Shown here: in pieces, positions 24,384 to 34,399 of the stretch
Layout of the letters: every line of letters starts with the position of its first letter
Position numbering within the stretch: the stretch's first letter is position 1
DNA from: Vibrio chagasii
GTDB lineage: Bacteria > Pseudomonadota > Gammaproteobacteria > Enterobacterales > Vibrionaceae
Direction of reading: 5' to 3'
DNA length: 64,000 nucleotides
NCBI RefSeq assembly: GCF_002954585.1
Contig: NZ_MSCI01000002.1
Span: 187,266 to 251,265 of the forward strand
The notes under the pieces: model-generated
Database searches by the model: none
What the model was told of the DNA's origin: nothing
The model's input: the letters and a program-made list of their open reading frames with translations, nothing else
Translations under genes and position numbers: made by a program

Positions 24384-26843
24384 ATGCGCGTTTTAAAGTT
24401 TGGAGGTTCATCATTAGCTGATGCAGATCGTTTTTTACGAGCGGCTGATATCATCGCTAATAATGCCCAGCAAGAAGAGCTAGCCGTTGTACTATCGGCT
24501 CCAGGAAAAACAACCAATAAGTTGGTCGCTGTTATTGAAGCTGCACTGAAAAACGGTGAAGCGGAAGCACAAATTACAGAGATCGAATCTTCATTTAATG
24601 CTCTGTTTGCAGAGATCAAAGCGGTTGTGCCTTCAATTGATGGTTCAGCGTTCCAAGAGCAGGTCGATACCTCTCTTACTCAGTTAAAGCAGTTCGTGAA
24701 TGGCATCAACCTACTTGGTATGTGTCCGAATCACGTCAATGCTCGTATCATCAGTAAAGGTGAGCGAATCTCTATCCAGTTAATGAAAGCGGTACTGGAA
24801 GCGAAAGGCCAACCTGCAAGCCTGATTGACCCTGTTCAATACCTATATGCTAAAGGTGATCACTTAGAAGCTATGGTCGATGTGGATGTTTCTACTCAGA
24901 ACTTCCAACAGTCCCCACTTCCGAAAGGTCACGTTAACATCATGCCTGGCTTTACTGCTGGTAATGAGAAAGGTGAGCTAGTCACGCTTGGTCGTAATGG
25001 CTCAGACTACTCAGCAGCTGTGTTAGCGGCGTGTCTACGCGCGGATTGCTGTGAAATCTGGACGGATGTAGATGGCGTTTACAACTGTGACCCGCGCTTA
25101 GTTGATGATGCTCGTCTGCTTAAGTCTTTAAGCTACCAAGAAGCGATGGAGCTTTCTTACTTCGGTGCTTCGGTTCTACACCCTAAAACCATTGCTCCTA
25201 TCGCACAATTCCACATTCCTTGTCTGATCAAAAACAGCTTTAACCCACAAGGTGCTGGTACTTTGATTGGTCAAGACACTGGCGAAGATAACCTAGCGAT
25301 CAAAGGTATTACGACGCTAAGTGACCTAACGATGGTTAACGTATCTGGCCCTGGTATGAAAGGCATGGTTGGTATGGCGAGCCGTGTATTTGGCGCGATG
25401 TCTTCAGCTGGCGTGTCTATTGTTCTTATTACTCAATCGTCTTCTGAATACAGCATCAGTTTCTGTATCGAATCGGCTGACAAGTTAAAAGCTAAGCAAG
25501 TACTATCAGAGGCGTTTGAACTTGAACTGAAAGATGGCCTGTTAGAGCCAGTTGAGTTTATGGACGACGTTGCTATCGTGACGCTGGTGGGCGATGGCAT
25601 GCGTACTTCACGCGGCGTTGCTTCTCAGTTCTTCTCTTCTTTAGCTGAAGTGAACGTTAACATTGTAGCGATTGCACAAGGTTCATCTGAGCGTGCTATC
25701 TCGGCGGTGATTCCTGAAGACAAAATTTCAGAAGCAATCAAAGCGTGCCACGAGAATCTATTTAACTCTAAGCACTTCCTTGACGTATTCGTTGTTGGTG
25801 TTGGCGGTGTTGGTGGCGAACTTGTTGACCAGATCCAACGTCAGCAAGGCAAACTGGCTGAAAAAGGCATCGTGATCCGCGTATGTGGTTTAGCCAACAG
25901 TAAAGGCTTATTGCTAGACAGTGAAGGTCTACCACTAGAACAGTGGCGTGATCGCATGTCGAGCGCGACAGAAGAGTTCAGCCTAGCTCGCTTGGCTGCC
26001 CTTGTTCAACGTAACCACATCATCAACCCAGTATTGGTTGATTGTACGTCTAGCGAAGATATTGCAGCGCAGTATGCTGACTTCCTAGCGGCAGGTTTCC
26101 ACGTAGTCACACCGAACAAGAAAGCAAACACAGCAAGCATGTCTTACTACCATCAGCTGCGTGAGGTTGCACGTAACTCACGCCGTAAGCTGATGTACGA
26201 GACAACCGTAGGCGCAGGTCTACCAGTAATCGAAAACCTACAGAACCTAATCTCTGCAGGTGATGAGCTTGAGAAATTCAACGGCATTCTGTCTGGTTCT
26301 CTTTCTTACATCTTCGGTAAGCTTGATGAAGGCATGACGCTAAGCCAAGCAACTAATATTGCTAAAGACAACGGCTTTACTGAACCGGATCCTCGTGACG
26401 ATCTATCTGGTATGGATGTAGCGCGCAAGCTACTTATCCTTGCTCGTGAAGCTGGCATGGCACTTGAGCTTGAAGATGTAGAAGTTGACCAAGCCCTACC
26501 ACCAGGTTTTGATGATTCAGGTACGGTTGAAGAGTTCATGGCTCGCTTACCTGAAGCGGACGCTTACTTCCAAGAGCAATCAGCTATCGCAGCAGAAGAA
26601 GGCAAAGTACTTCGTTATGTTGGTGAAATCGCGGAAGGTAAGTGTAAGGTTCGTATCGCAGCTGTTGATGGCGACGACCCAATGTTCAAGATTAAAGATG
26701 GCGAGAACGCGCTAGCATTCTACAGCCGTTACTACCAACCAATCCCACTTGTTCTACGCGGCTACGGTGCCGGTACTGAAGTAACTGCAGCAGGCGTATT
26801 CTCTGATGTGATGCGTACTCTTGGTTGGAAATTAGGAGTTTAG
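24384..26843 (+). CDS. thrA: Bifunctional aspartokinase I / homoserine dehydrogenase I
   Basis: An 819-aa fusion enzyme performing the first and third steps of threonine synthesis: aspartate to aspartyl phosphate, and aspartate semialdehyde to homoserine. The N-terminal kinase begins [17 protein letters not shown] and has [14 protein letters not shown]. Central ACT repeats (about residues 310-460) bind threonine for feedback. The C-terminal dehydrogenase begins at [17 protein letters not shown] with [18 protein letters not shown] and [13 protein letters not shown]. The ATG at 24384 aligns with the E. coli start and has GGAGAAAGG before it; a start 12 bases earlier is less likely. First gene of thrABC. 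Confidence 0.97.
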   Translation: MRVLKFGGSSLADADRFLRAADIIANNAQQEELAVVLSAPGKTTNKLVAVIEAALKNGEAEAQITEIESSFNALFAEIKAVVPSIDGSAFQEQVDTSLTQLKQFVNGINLLGMCPNHVNARIISKGERISIQLMKAVLEAKGQPASLIDPVQYLYAKGDHLEAMVDVDVSTQNFQQSPLPKGHVNIMPGFTAGNEKGELVTLGRNGSDYSAAVLAACLRADCCEIWTDVDGVYNCDPRLVDDARLLKSLSYQEAMELSYFGASVLHPKTIAPIAQFHIPCLIKNSFNPQGAGTLIGQDTGEDNLAIKGITTLSDLTMVNVSGPGMKGMVGMASRVFGAMSSAGVSIVLITQSSSEYSISFCIESADKLKAKQVLSEAFELELKDGLLEPVEFMDDVAIVTLVGDGMRTSRGVASQFFSSLAEVNVNIVAIAQGSSERAISAVIPEDKISEAIKACHENLFNSKHFLDVFVVGVGGVGGELVDQIQRQQGKLAEKGIVIRVCGLANSKGLLLDSEGLPLEQWRDRMSSATEEFSLARLAALVQRNHIINPVLVDCTSSEDIAAQYADFLAAGFHVVTPNKKANTASMSYYHQLREVARNSRRKLMYETTVGAGLPVIENLQNLISAGDELEKFNGILSGSLSYIFGKLDEGMTLSQATNIAKDNGFTEPDPRDDLSGMDVARKLLILAREAGMALELEDVEVDQALPPGFDDSGTVEEFMARLPEADAYFQEQSAIAAEEGKVLRYVGEIAEGKCKVRIAAVDGDDPMFKIKDGENALAFYSRYYQPIPLVLRGYGAGTEVTAAGVFSDVMRTLGWKLGV

Positions 26844-26845
26844 GA

Positions 26846-27817
26846 ATGAGTTCAAGTGATATGGATGTTGTCGTTTATGCTCCTGCATCAATCGGTAACG
26901 TCAGTGTAGGCTTTGATGTACTGGGGGCCGCTGTGTCTCCAGTGGATGGCACACTGCTGGGTGACCGAGTTATGGTTAAAGCAGGTGATGAACCATTCTC
27001 ACTTAAAACAGCAGGCAGCTTTGTTTCTAAGCTGCCCACTGAAGCGAAGGAAAATATCGTCTACTACTGTTGGGTGGTGTTCTCTAGAGAGCTAGATAAG
27101 AAAGGCGTTGCGCTTAAGCCACTGGAAATGACGCTAGAAAAGAATATGCCTATCGGTTCCGGCTTAGGTTCAAGTGCATGTTCAATCGTAGCGGCGCTTG
27201 ATGCGCTAAACCGTTTTCATGGCCAGCCATTGAATGAAACTGAACTGCTTGCCCTAATGGGTGAAATGGAAGGTAAAATTTCAGGCGGCGTGCACTACGA
27301 TAACGTAGCACCTTGCTACCTAGGCGGTGTGCAATTGATGCTTGAAGAGCTAAGCATCATTAGCCAAGAAGTCCCATGCTTTGATGACTGGTATTGGGTA
27401 ATGGCTTACCCGGGCATTAAGGTTTCAACGGCAGAAGCGAGAGAGATCTTACCGTCTCAGTACCGTCGCCAAGATATCATTGCGCATGGTCGTCACTTAG
27501 CAGGCTTTATCCACGCGTGTCACTCAGGCCAACCTGAACTGGCAGCGAAGATGATCAAAGACGTGATCGCTGAACCGTATCGTGAGAAACTGCTTCCAGG
27601 GTTTGCTGACGCACGTAAATATGCGTTGTCGGCTGGTGCATTGGCTACTGGTATTTCTGGTAGTGGCCCAACTCTATTTAGCATTTGCAAAGAACAAGAT
27701 GTCGCCGAGCGTGTTGCACGCTGGTTAGAACAAAATTACGTACAAAATGAAGAAGGATTCGTTCACGTTTGTCGCCTAGATAAGCAAGGTTCGATCGTTA
27801 CAGGAAGTGAGTTATGA
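26846..27817 (+). CDS. thrB: Homoserine kinase
   Basis: A 323-aa GHMP-family kinase converting homoserine to O-phosphohomoserine. Visible motifs are [20 protein letters not shown] at the N-terminus, the ATP-binding [16 protein letters not shown] near residue 100, and [12 protein letters not shown] in the C-terminal domain. The start at 26846 has GGAG 8 bases upstream. An alternative ATG at 26861 would give the shorter N-terminus seen in E. coli. It lies 2 bases after thrA and overlaps thrC by 4 bases (ATGA), so translation of the three genes is coupled. Confidence 0.95.
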   Translation: MSSSDMDVVVYAPASIGNVSVGFDVLGAAVSPVDGTLLGDRVMVKAGDEPFSLKTAGSFVSKLPTEAKENIVYYCWVVFSRELDKKGVALKPLEMTLEKNMPIGSGLGSSACSIVAALDALNRFHGQPLNETELLALMGEMEGKISGGVHYDNVAPCYLGGVQLMLEELSIISQEVPCFDDWYWVMAYPGIKVSTAEAREILPSQYRRQDIIAHGRHLAGFIHACHSGQPELAAKMIKDVIAEPYREKLLPGFADARKYALSAGALATGISGSGPTLFSICKEQDVAERVARWLEQNYVQNEEGFVHVCRLDKQGSIVTGSEL

Positions 27818-29100
27818 AACTGTACAACATCAAAGAAAATGATGAACAAGTCTCTTTTGGCCAAGCCGTTCGTCAAGGCTTAGGTCGTAATCAAGGTCTA
27901 TTTTTCCCATCTGAGCTGCCAAAGTTTGATGATATCGATGCGCTGCTAGCAGAGGATTTTGTCCCTCGTAGCGCAAAGATTTTGTCGGCACTTATCGGTG
28001 ATGAACTACCGAAAGAGCAAATCGACCAAATGGTGGATGCAGCGTTCCAATTCCCTGCGCCTATCAACCAAGTAAAAGATGGTGTGTACGCACTTGAGCT
28101 TTTCCATGGCCCAACACTGGCGTTTAAAGATTTTGGTGGCCGCTTCATGGCGCAATCTCTAGCGGCAGTTTCGAATGGTGGTCAAATAACTATTTTGACA
28201 GCAACATCAGGTGATACTGGTGCAGCCGTTGCGCATGCTTTCTACGGTATGGAAGACATCAACGTTGTGATTCTGTACCCGAAAGGCAAGATCAGCCCGC
28301 TACAAGAAAAACTATTCTGTACGCTGGGTAAGAACATTCACACGGTAGCGATTGATGGCGACTTTGACGCGTGTCAGGCACTAGTAAAAGATGCATTTGA
28401 TGACGCAGCACTGCGTGAAGAGATTGGTCTTAACTCAGCAAACTCTATCAACATCAGCCGCCTAATGGCTCAGATCTGTTACTACTTTGAAGCAGCTTCT
28501 CAGCTAACCAAAGAGCAGCGTGAGAACCTGGTTGTCTCTGTACCAAGTGGTAACTTCGGTAACCTAACTGCGGGTCTATTGGCGAAAGCGCTTGGCTTAC
28601 CAGTGAAGCGTTTCATTGCTGCTACCAATGAAAATGACACGGTTCCACGCTACCTAGAAACAGGCGAGTGGGCTCCAAAGCCGACGGTTGCGACAACATC
28701 GAACGCGATGGACGTGAGCCAACCAAACAACTGGCCTCGTATCGAAGAGCTTTGCCAACTGAAAGGTTGGGGCTTAGATACTCTAGGCAAAGGTAAAGTA
28801 TCTGATGAGCAGAGTGCTGAATCGGTGCGTGACCTTAAAGCGCAAGGTTACCTTTGTGAACCACATGGTGCTATCGCTTACCGCCTATTGGATGAACAGT
28901 TGCAAGAGGGTGAAACAGGCTTGTTCCTATGTACAGCTCACCCTGCTAAGTTCAAAGAAGTGGTCGACGATATCCTAGGTTCAGATATTGAATTGCCAGG
29001 CCCGCTAGCAAAACATGCTGCGATGGAGCTATTGTCTGAAGATTTAGATAACGATTTTGAAGCGCTAAAAGCAGTACTTCGTCGTGTTCAACCTGCGTAA
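27814..29100 (+). CDS. thrC: Threonine synthase
   Basis: A 428-aa PLP enzyme that converts O-phosphohomoserine to threonine. The PLP lysine is in the [17 protein letters not shown] segment near residue 107. Phosphate-binding [17 protein letters not shown] and [16 protein letters not shown] are typical of the enterobacterial-type enzyme (428 aa in E. coli). Last gene of the thr operon. Confidence 0.97.
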   Translation: MKLYNIKENDEQVSFGQAVRQGLGRNQGLFFPSELPKFDDIDALLAEDFVPRSAKILSALIGDELPKEQIDQMVDAAFQFPAPINQVKDGVYALELFHGPTLAFKDFGGRFMAQSLAAVSNGGQITILTATSGDTGAAVAHAFYGMEDINVVILYPKGKISPLQEKLFCTLGKNIHTVAIDGDFDACQALVKDAFDDAALREEIGLNSANSINISRLMAQICYYFEAASQLTKEQRENLVVSVPSGNFGNLTAGLLAKALGLPVKRFIAATNENDTVPRYLETGEWAPKPTVATTSNAMDVSQPNNWPRIEELCQLKGWGLDTLGKGKVSDEQSAESVRDLKAQGYLCEPHGAIAYRLLDEQLQEGETGLFLCTAHPAKFKEVVDDILGSDIELPGPLAKHAAMELLSEDLDNDFEALKAVLRRVQPA

Positions 29101-29142
29101 TCTGTTATAGATAAAAGCAGCAGATTTTAGACCATAACAAGA

Positions 29143-29172
29143 AAGGTGAATGAGCAATCATTCACCTTTTTT
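29143..29172 (+). terminator. thrABC terminator
   Basis: GGTGAATGA / TCATTCACC 9-bp stem with GCAA tetraloop and six T, 45 bases after the thrC stop. Confidence 0.9.
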
Positions 29173-29276
29173 ATTGCCCGGTAGTTTATCAAGTTAACTT
29201 TATTTAGGTCATCGCTTAAGGTTAAATGGTTTATCTGGTTAATAGATTTAATCCAAGCTCAATGGAAAGGGATAGT

Positions 29277-29936
29277 ATGAATTTTTTGATTTTCCTTGGC
29301 TCTGTACGTGAGAGTACACCGCCAAGACCAGCTCGATTAGGGATGAGAGTCAGTAAGGCGTGTGCAAAACTACTAACGGATAAGCACTCTGAGCATACGG
29401 TTGAGATCATCGATCCACTGGATTACGACTTTGGCGAGGTGTTTAAACCTGAATTTTCTTACCATCGCTCCAAAGTACCTGCACACCTTGCTGAGTTAGC
29501 GGAGAAGATTGCCAAAGCTGATGGCTACGTGATGGTAAGCCCGGAGTACAATCATTCAATGAGCCCGGCATTGGCCAATATTCTCAATCATTTTGGTAGC
29601 TCGCTATTTTCGTATAAGCCGAGTGCGATTGTGACGTACTCGGTGGGGCAGTGGGGCGGGGCAAGAGCATCGGTTTCGATGCGTACCTTCTTATCTGAAC
29701 TCGGTTGTTTACCGGTTTCTACGATGATTCATCTACCTAAAGCGCAAGAAGTCTTTGATGAAGAGGGTTGCGTTGCCCAAGAGTCAGAGCAAGCTCAATG
29801 GGATGAATACATGAACCGAACCTTCCATCAATTGATGTGGTGGGCACAAGGTGCAGCGTTACAGAGAGACAAAGTGGATCCAACTACGCTGGCAAAAGCC
29901 TTTACTAAAGACCCTTCTCAGCGAAATGCGCCGTAG
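29277..29936 (+). CDS. NADPH-dependent FMN reductase-family flavoprotein
   Basis: A 219-aa flavodoxin-fold oxidoreductase of the NADPH-dependent FMN reductase/quinone reductase family. The N-terminal FMN phosphate loop reads FLGSVRESTPPRPARLG. The family motif SPEYNHSMSPALANILNHF is at about residue 90-110, followed by YSVGQWGGARAS. The ATG at 29277 was chosen because GAAAGGGA precedes it and the flavin loop then begins at residue 6. Its acceptor (quinone, azo compound or free FMN) cannot be predicted. It is a single-gene unit with its own terminator. Confidence 0.85.
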   Translation: MNFLIFLGSVRESTPPRPARLGMRVSKACAKLLTDKHSEHTVEIIDPLDYDFGEVFKPEFSYHRSKVPAHLAELAEKIAKADGYVMVSPEYNHSMSPALANILNHFGSSLFSYKPSAIVTYSVGQWGGARASVSMRTFLSELGCLPVSTMIHLPKAQEVFDEEGCVAQESEQAQWDEYMNRTFHQLMWWAQGAALQRDKVDPTTLAKAFTKDPSQRNAP

Positions 29937-29971
29937 CCGGTGTATAGGAAAATGTGAGCAGAATAAAAACG

Positions 29972-30004
29972 AAAAAAGCTTGGTAATCTCTGACCAAGCT
30001 TTTT
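29972..30004. terminator. Bidirectional terminator between FMN reductase and grcA
   Basis: AGCTTGGT / ACCAAGCT stem with an 8-base loop, flanked by A-run and T-run, positioned between the convergent genes. Confidence 0.88.
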
Positions 30005-30030
30005 AAATCTTTAACACCTAGTTTCTGAGA

Positions 30031-30408
30031 TTATAGAGACTCAGTGAACGTACGTGCGATAACGTCACGCTGCTGTTCAGTTGTTAGAGAGTTGAAACGT
30101 ACAGCGTAACCCGACACACGGATAGTTAGCTGTGGGTAGTTCTCTGGGTGAGCAACTGCGTCTTCTAGCGTTTCACGCTTAAGAACGTTAACGTTTAGGT
30201 GTTGACCACCTTCGATACGTGGTGCTGCTTCGATAGCAACTTCACGGCTCTCGTATTCACCTAGGTCTGCAGCTGGGATAACTTGGTCAGCTTCGAAACC
30301 AGCAGTAGCTGCAACACAACGAGCTTCATTCTTTTCGCTGTCTAGTAGCCAGATTGAGTTTAGTAGGTCGTCGTTTGCTGCTTTAGTAATTTGAATACCT
30401 TGGATCAT
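30031..30408 (-). CDS. grcA: Autonomous glycyl radical cofactor GrcA (YfiD)
   Basis: A 125-aa protein resembling the C-terminus of pyruvate formate-lyase. It can replace an oxygen-damaged PFL C-terminal part. The glycyl-radical motif [13 protein letters not shown] is near residue 100, preceded by [14 protein letters not shown] and followed by [18 protein letters not shown] 7 bases before the ATG supports the start. Two FNR-box matches upstream, 53 bp apart, indicate strong anaerobic or microaerobic induction, as in E. coli. Confidence 0.96.
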   Translation of the reverse strand: MIQGIQITKAANDDLLNSIWLLDSEKNEARCVAATAGFEADQVIPAADLGEYESREVAIEAAPRIEGGQHLNVNVLKRETLEDAVAHPENYPQLTIRVSGYAVRFNSLTTEQQRDVIARTFTESL

Positions 30409-30506
30409 AACTATCTCCTAGTCCACTGAATGTGGTTTGATTATGGTGTTAACTTTCGATTTTTATTGAGCTGGGTAATATATACCTAATGTTTGTGAGG
30501 TTAACA

Positions 30507-30520
30507 TTGATTTAAGTCAA
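30507..30520 (-). promoter_or_regulatory. Proximal FNR-box match of grcA
   Basis: TTGATTTAAGTCAA matches 9 of 10 defined FNR consensus bases. Its centre is about 105 bases before the grcA ATG. A -10-like TATATT on the minus strand (30482-30477) places the box near the class II activating position. Confidence 0.65.
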
Positions 30521-30559
30521 AAAACAACCAAAAACCATATTTTTACAAAGGTGATTATT

Positions 30560-30573
30560 TTGAGGTAAATCAA
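30560..30573 (-). promoter_or_regulatory. Distal FNR-box match of grcA
   Basis: TTGAGGTAAATCAA matches 9 of 10 defined FNR consensus bases. Centre-to-centre distance to the proximal box is 53 bp, the spacing known for the two FNR sites (-40.5 and -93.5) of E. coli yfiD. Confidence 0.6.
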
Positions 30574-30734
30574 TAAAACATTTGAAAACAAAGTAATTAC
30601 AAAATATTTTAAAGTATAAAAAATATTTAAAGATCGGGTTTGTTGTAATTTTACCACATTTATTGCACTTTTATTGAGCAGCAACTGATACGACCCTTTA
30701 TTTATGATGCATTCTGAAAGTGTGAAGTGATTTA

Positions 30735-31643
30735 ATGACAAACAAAATTTCATCGTCAAAACCTGAAACAAATATTAAGTTTATTGGCGCTCATGTGTCG
30801 GCAGCCGGTGGTGTTGATCAGGCTCCAATGAGAGCTCGAGAGATAGGTGCTAATGCATTTGCACTGTTTACTAAAAACCAGAGGCAATGGGCTGCAAAGC
30901 CGTTAGAGGCGAAAACTATTAGCGCCTTTAAAGCCAACTGCAAAATGTTGGGCTTTTCAGCGGGGCACATTCTTCCTCACGACTCCTACTTGATTAACCT
31001 TGGCGCACCAGAAGAAGAGAAACTAGAGAAATCACGCGCTGCCTTTATTGATGAAATGGAGCGTTGTAATCAGCTTGGGTTAACGCTTTTGAACTTCCAT
31101 CCTGGCAGCCATCTTAAAAAGATCTCTGAGACTGAGTGTCTAGCTAAAATCGCAGAGTCGATTAACCTCGCCCATCAAGCAGTTCCAGATGTGATTGCGG
31201 TGATCGAGAATACGTCAGGTCAAGGTACTAACTTGGGCTGGAAGTTTGAGCACTTAGCAGAGATCATCGAGCAAGTAGAAGATAAGTCTCGTGTTGGCGT
31301 ATGTCTGGATACTTGTCATACCTTTACAGCAGGTTATGACCTAAGAACAAAAGAGGCGTGCGAGCACACTTTTGCTGAGTTCGACCGCATCGTAGGTATG
31401 CACTATCTCAGAGCAATGCACATCAATGATTCAAAGGCTGAGTTCGCGAGCCGAGTTGATAGACACCATTCTTTAGGAAAAGGCGAGATTGGCTGGGATT
31501 GTTTTGAGTATATTGCCTCAGATTCCCGCTTTAACGGAATCCCTCTTATTTTAGAAACGATTGATTCGACGATTTGGAAAGATGAAATTCAACAACTTAG
31601 AATGTTTCATCGTTCAGCAACGCTAGCGACGGAAGAGGCGTAA
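30735..31643 (+). CDS. nfo: Endonuclease IV
   Basis: A 302-aa AP endonuclease of the xylose-isomerase-like TIM-barrel family, using three zinc ions to cut 5' of abasic sites. Motifs visible are [11 protein letters not shown] at the N-terminus, [37 protein letters not shown] with [10 protein letters not shown], and PLILET. These carry the zinc-binding His, Glu and Asp ligands. The protein is about 17 residues longer than E. coli Nfo, from an N-terminal extension [15 protein letters not shown]. The annotated ATG lacks a strong ribosome binding site, so the true start may lie a few codons on. A base-excision partner, ung, follows nearby. Confidence 0.95.
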   Translation: MTNKISSSKPETNIKFIGAHVSAAGGVDQAPMRAREIGANAFALFTKNQRQWAAKPLEAKTISAFKANCKMLGFSAGHILPHDSYLINLGAPEEEKLEKSRAAFIDEMERCNQLGLTLLNFHPGSHLKKISETECLAKIAESINLAHQAVPDVIAVIENTSGQGTNLGWKFEHLAEIIEQVEDKSRVGVCLDTCHTFTAGYDLRTKEACEHTFAEFDRIVGMHYLRAMHINDSKAEFASRVDRHHSLGKGEIGWDCFEYIASDSRFNGIPLILETIDSTIWKDEIQQLRMFHRSATLATEEA

Positions 31644-31684
31644 TAATAGAGGGGAAAATTAATTTTCTTCTTTTCATAAGAATT

Positions 31685-31746
31685 GGCACCTTTCTTTCAT
31701 AGCTACTAAGTGAATATGTAGTTCACGATGTCTTATAGGAGGTGCC
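31685..31746 (+). promoter_or_regulatory. Possible SD-masking leader of the 36-aa micro-ORF
   Basis: GGCACCT (31685-31691) is the exact complement of AGGTGCC (31740-31746), which overlaps the AGGAGGT ribosome binding site of the following micro-ORF. A second pairing, ATAAGA (31676-31681) with TCTTAT (31731-31736), crosses the first, so the two are pseudoknotted or mutually exclusive. A small GTGAA/TTCAC hairpin sits between. This is suggestive of translational control but short enough to arise by chance. Confidence 0.35.
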
Positions 31747-31749
31747 TTT

Positions 31750-31860
31750 ATGTATTCAAAAGCCCAAACTTCAATTGTTTCTGCTGCTCGTCGTTTACCG
31801 ACTCCAAATCGCCACGTGCATAGCCATGGTCACCATCGTACTCAGCAGAAAAGCGGTTAA
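31750..31860 (+). CDS. Possible 36-aa His-rich micro-protein
   Basis: ATG to TAA, 36 residues. It begins MYSKAQTSIVSAARRLP and its second half is basic and histidine-rich (HVHSHGHHR, five His in nine residues). The ribosome binding site is a perfect AGGAGGT 6 bases before the ATG, the strongest in this part of the window. A long stem-loop with a T-run follows at 31932-31993, so the unit looks like an independent small gene between nfo and ung. I recognise no family. Metal binding is a guess from the histidines. Confidence 0.5.
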   Translation: MYSKAQTSIVSAARRLPTPNRHVHSHGHHRTQQKSG

Positions 31861-31931
31861 TCGAGATCAACACGACTTGAACTGATTATTATGATTCATC
31901 AACAAATGAACCCTACACATCATGTTTATTG

Positions 31932-31993
31932 ATAGCTGTATGAGGTATAACTAGACCCTTATTTAGGACAGTTAGCCGATACAGCTATTTTTT
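31932..31993 (+). terminator. Long-loop terminator-like stem before ung
   Basis: ATAGCTGTAT and its exact complement ATACAGCTAT are separated by 37 bases and followed by six T. It would end the micro-ORF transcript 43 bases before ung. The loop is long for an intrinsic terminator, so it may be a structured 3' end or an attenuator. Confidence 0.5.
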
Positions 31994-32035
31994 GACTGGC
32001 GAAACCTAGAAACCATGATGATCGGGAAGTAAACG

Positions 32036-32716
32036 ATGAGCACACCAAAGACTTGGGAATCCATTATTAATGACGAACGAGAAAAAGAATACTTCCAGAG
32101 TGTTCTCGCTTTCGTCGAACAGCAACGTAATAGTGGGAAAACCATCTACCCACCTCAGGAGCAGGTATTCAGCGCTTTTGATATGACGCCCTTTGAGTCT
32201 GTGCGAGTCGTTATCCTAGGACAAGACCCTTATCACGGTGCTAATCAAGCACACGGCTTGGCTTTCTCAGTATTGCCCGGCGTTAAAATCCCGCCTTCTC
32301 TACGCAACATGTACAAAGAACTGGCACAAGATATCGAAGGTTTTGAAGCACCTAACCATGGTTACCTTGAAGCTTGGGCGTCACAAGGGGTGTTGATGTT
32401 GAATACTGTTTTGACAGTAGAAGAGGCACAAGCACACTCACATGCCAAATGTGGCTGGGAAACCTTTACTGATGCGATCATTGCTGAACTGAACCAGCGA
32501 TCCGAGCCGATCATTTTCTTATTATGGGGCGCACATGCCCAGAAGAAGGGACAAGCAATTGATGCCCAGAAGCACCATGTGTTAGCCGCGCCACACCCTT
32601 CACCGTTATCTGCACGTCGCGGTTTCTTTGGTTGTCAGCATTTTTCAATGGTTAATAAACTGCTTTCTTCTATGGGTCAGCAACCTATCGACTGGCGTCT
32701 ACCGGTAGAAGTATAG
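32036..32716 (+). CDS. ung: Uracil-DNA glycosylase
   Basis: A 226-aa family 1 UDG that excises uracil from DNA. Signature motifs are the water-activating loop [20 protein letters not shown] near residue 60-75, [27 protein letters not shown], and the DNA-intercalation loop [18 protein letters not shown]. Length matches E. coli Ung (229 aa). Confidence 0.97.
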   Translation: MSTPKTWESIINDEREKEYFQSVLAFVEQQRNSGKTIYPPQEQVFSAFDMTPFESVRVVILGQDPYHGANQAHGLAFSVLPGVKIPPSLRNMYKELAQDIEGFEAPNHGYLEAWASQGVLMLNTVLTVEEAQAHSHAKCGWETFTDAIIAELNQRSEPIIFLLWGAHAQKKGQAIDAQKHHVLAAPHPSPLSARRGFFGCQHFSMVNKLLSSMGQQPIDWRLPVEV

Positions 32717-32802
32717 GTAGGTTGTTTTCTGAGCAGGGTCAAATCATAACTCGGCATCTTCGTATACACTTATAAATAGTAGGTGTAATGGGATGCAATA
32801 CT

Positions 32803-33354
32803 ATGATGATTGAAAGGATAAGACGAGAGCATGGTTATATGGCTCGGTTACTCGTAATACTCAACAATAAGTTAGAGCTGCTAAAGCAGGAGCGAGAGAT
32901 AAACTATAGCCTGATCGCGGAGGTGGTTCATTACTTGATGAACCATTCAGACAAAGTTCATCACCCTAAAGAAGACGTCATTTACCGCTATTACCTGAAG
33001 CAATATGGCAGTGTTCAAGCGATCGAGGACTTGGAGCTAGAACATCAGCTGTTATCTGAGAAAACGGCTGATTTTCTCGGTGTTGTCGATATGATTCTCC
33101 AAGATGCAGTGGTGCCGCAACAGGTCTTTATCGACCAACTTGAATCCTTTGTGAAAGTGCAACGAAAACACATGGAGTATGAAGAGAAGCAGATACTGCC
33201 AATGATCGTGCAAGCATTTACGGTGAAGGATTGGCAAAAAGTTGAATCGCAATGGCTTCAGCCAGAAGATGATCCTGTGTTTGGAGATACGATTGCTGAC
33301 CAGTATCGTCAACTTGCCGCTCGTGTGCGACAAAATGAGCAAGAGTGCGTTTAG
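32803..33354 (+). CDS. Hemerythrin-domain protein
   Basis: A 183-aa protein with a hemerythrin-like four-helix bundle over most of its length. Candidate di-iron ligands are His in RIRREHGYMARLL, HSDKVHHPKEDVIY, ELEHQLLSE and HMEYEEKQILP, the expected H...HxxxE...H...HxxxE pattern. Such proteins bind oxygen or respond to NO and redox stress; the role here is unknown. The start is uncertain: ATG at 32803 has a GGGAT 8 bases upstream, while an ATG at 32788 would add five residues with poor spacing. Confidence 0.8.
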   Translation: MMIERIRREHGYMARLLVILNNKLELLKQEREINYSLIAEVVHYLMNHSDKVHHPKEDVIYRYYLKQYGSVQAIEDLELEHQLLSEKTADFLGVVDMILQDAVVPQQVFIDQLESFVKVQRKHMEYEEKQILPMIVQAFTVKDWQKVESQWLQPEDDPVFGDTIADQYRQLAARVRQNEQECV

Positions 33355-33387
33355 CAGCTCGATATCGCTCTCTTTGTATTCGAGAGG

Positions 33388-33419
33388 CCCCTTTATTCAG
33401 GGGGTATATAAAGGGGTTT
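33388..33419 (+). terminator. Weak terminator-like hairpin after the hemerythrin gene
   Basis: CCCCTTTAT / ATAAAGGGG 9-bp stem with an 11-base loop, followed by only TTT. It may act together with the stronger hairpin 35 bases downstream. Confidence 0.5.
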
Positions 33420-33446
33420 GTAGGTAGAAACGTCACTTGATGAAAC

Positions 33447-33474
33447 AAAAAAGGCACCTTCATAGGTGCCTTTT
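33447..33474. terminator. Bidirectional terminator between hemerythrin and DUF3545 genes
   Basis: GGCACCT / AGGTGCC stem with TCAT loop, six A before and four T after. The A-run makes a good U-tail for the minus-strand DUF3545 gene. Confidence 0.8.
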
Positions 33475-33499
33475 GCTATCTGTTTTCTTATCGTGCTGA

Positions 33500-33688
33500 T
33501 TAAAGCTTTATATCGTCAAGGCTGAAATCAAGTCCTAGGTTCATCTCTCGCAGCTCTTTCTCAAGCTGTCTACGGTCATTGATTGCCTCAATTTCACGCC
33601 ACTTACGCTTGAGTGGTTTAGAGCGTGTTTTCTGAGTTGCACGTGGCATTTCTAGTTCTGATATTTCATCGAATTGAAAGTTATCCAT
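33500..33688 (-). CDS. Small DUF3545-like protein
   Basis: A 62-aa basic, hydrophilic protein with the sequence MPRATQKTRSKPLKRKWREIEAI in its first half and a predicted helix DRRQLEKELREMNLG in the second. This matches what I know of DUF3545, a short family confined to vibrios and relatives with no known function. AAGGAG lies about 10 bases before the ATG. The cluster of Arg/Lys would allow nucleic-acid or ribosome contact, which is speculation. Confidence 0.65.
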   Translation of the reverse strand: MDNFQFDEISELEMPRATQKTRSKPLKRKWREIEAINDRRQLEKELREMNLGLDFSLDDIKL

Positions 33689-34399
33689 AAGCCATATCTC
33701 CTTCCGTGGGACTAGTTCTTACGAACTATTAAATATCATAATTAGGTTCACCATAACCTTGATTTGTTTCTCATTTGTTTCAAATCCATGAAGGTTTTGT
33801 TCTCGTTTTCTATGCATGCTCACACATTGTGGTGATTTTTATGTATAAAAAGTGAGCAAACAAACCGAAGTGAACGATTAAATTACAGGTTGTTGAATGT
33901 TAATTCATTGTGCGAAAGGAATAGCACTTTATCGACAATGCATTTAACTGCGTACCACGCTTTATTGGAGAGTCATCTTATCGTCCTAGAAAAAAACGCA
34001 GAACTTCACTATTCCTTGTAAAACCTAGGCTGGAGTCATTTTTATAGGATGGTGTTCTTGTTAGGGGAGGGCGACTGTGGATGTTGATAGGATGTCCCGA
34101 TAATGTGACTTTTATTGAGCTGGATTGTTGAAAATTGTGTTAACAAAAGGTGTGATATTAGTGAAATGTCATTTTGATATAAATTAATTTGCATATTGAT
34201 TTTTAGATCGTCTCGCTGCATTATCCGCCCGTCAAAAATACACCGATACGTAAAATGGATGCATGAAGCGACATTTACAATCTAGATCGCAACAAATAAA
34301 TATAAAACTAATGCCGACACAACTATTGACACTGGCATAGGTGATCTAGAGGAAGGCTTGGAAGCATGATCGGTGCTTAAACTCAATTACGAGGTTCAC
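33689..34399 (+). other. Long non-coding region upstream of the AGCS symporter
   Basis: About 710 bases without a convincing gene. An 8-bp inverted repeat TCTAGATC (34281-34288) / GATCTAGA (34343-34350) lies shortly before the symporter start, and a TTGACA at about 34326 could be a -35, but no matching -10 is clear. I looked for a glycine riboswitch, often found before this symporter family, and did not see its conserved core. The rest is AT-rich sequence that I cannot interpret. Confidence 0.45.

Noticed and set aside
33900..34399. Glycine riboswitch before the AGCS symporter
   Set aside because: Such tandem aptamers are known before Vibrio AGCS genes, but I could not find the conserved aptamer core or a following expression platform here.
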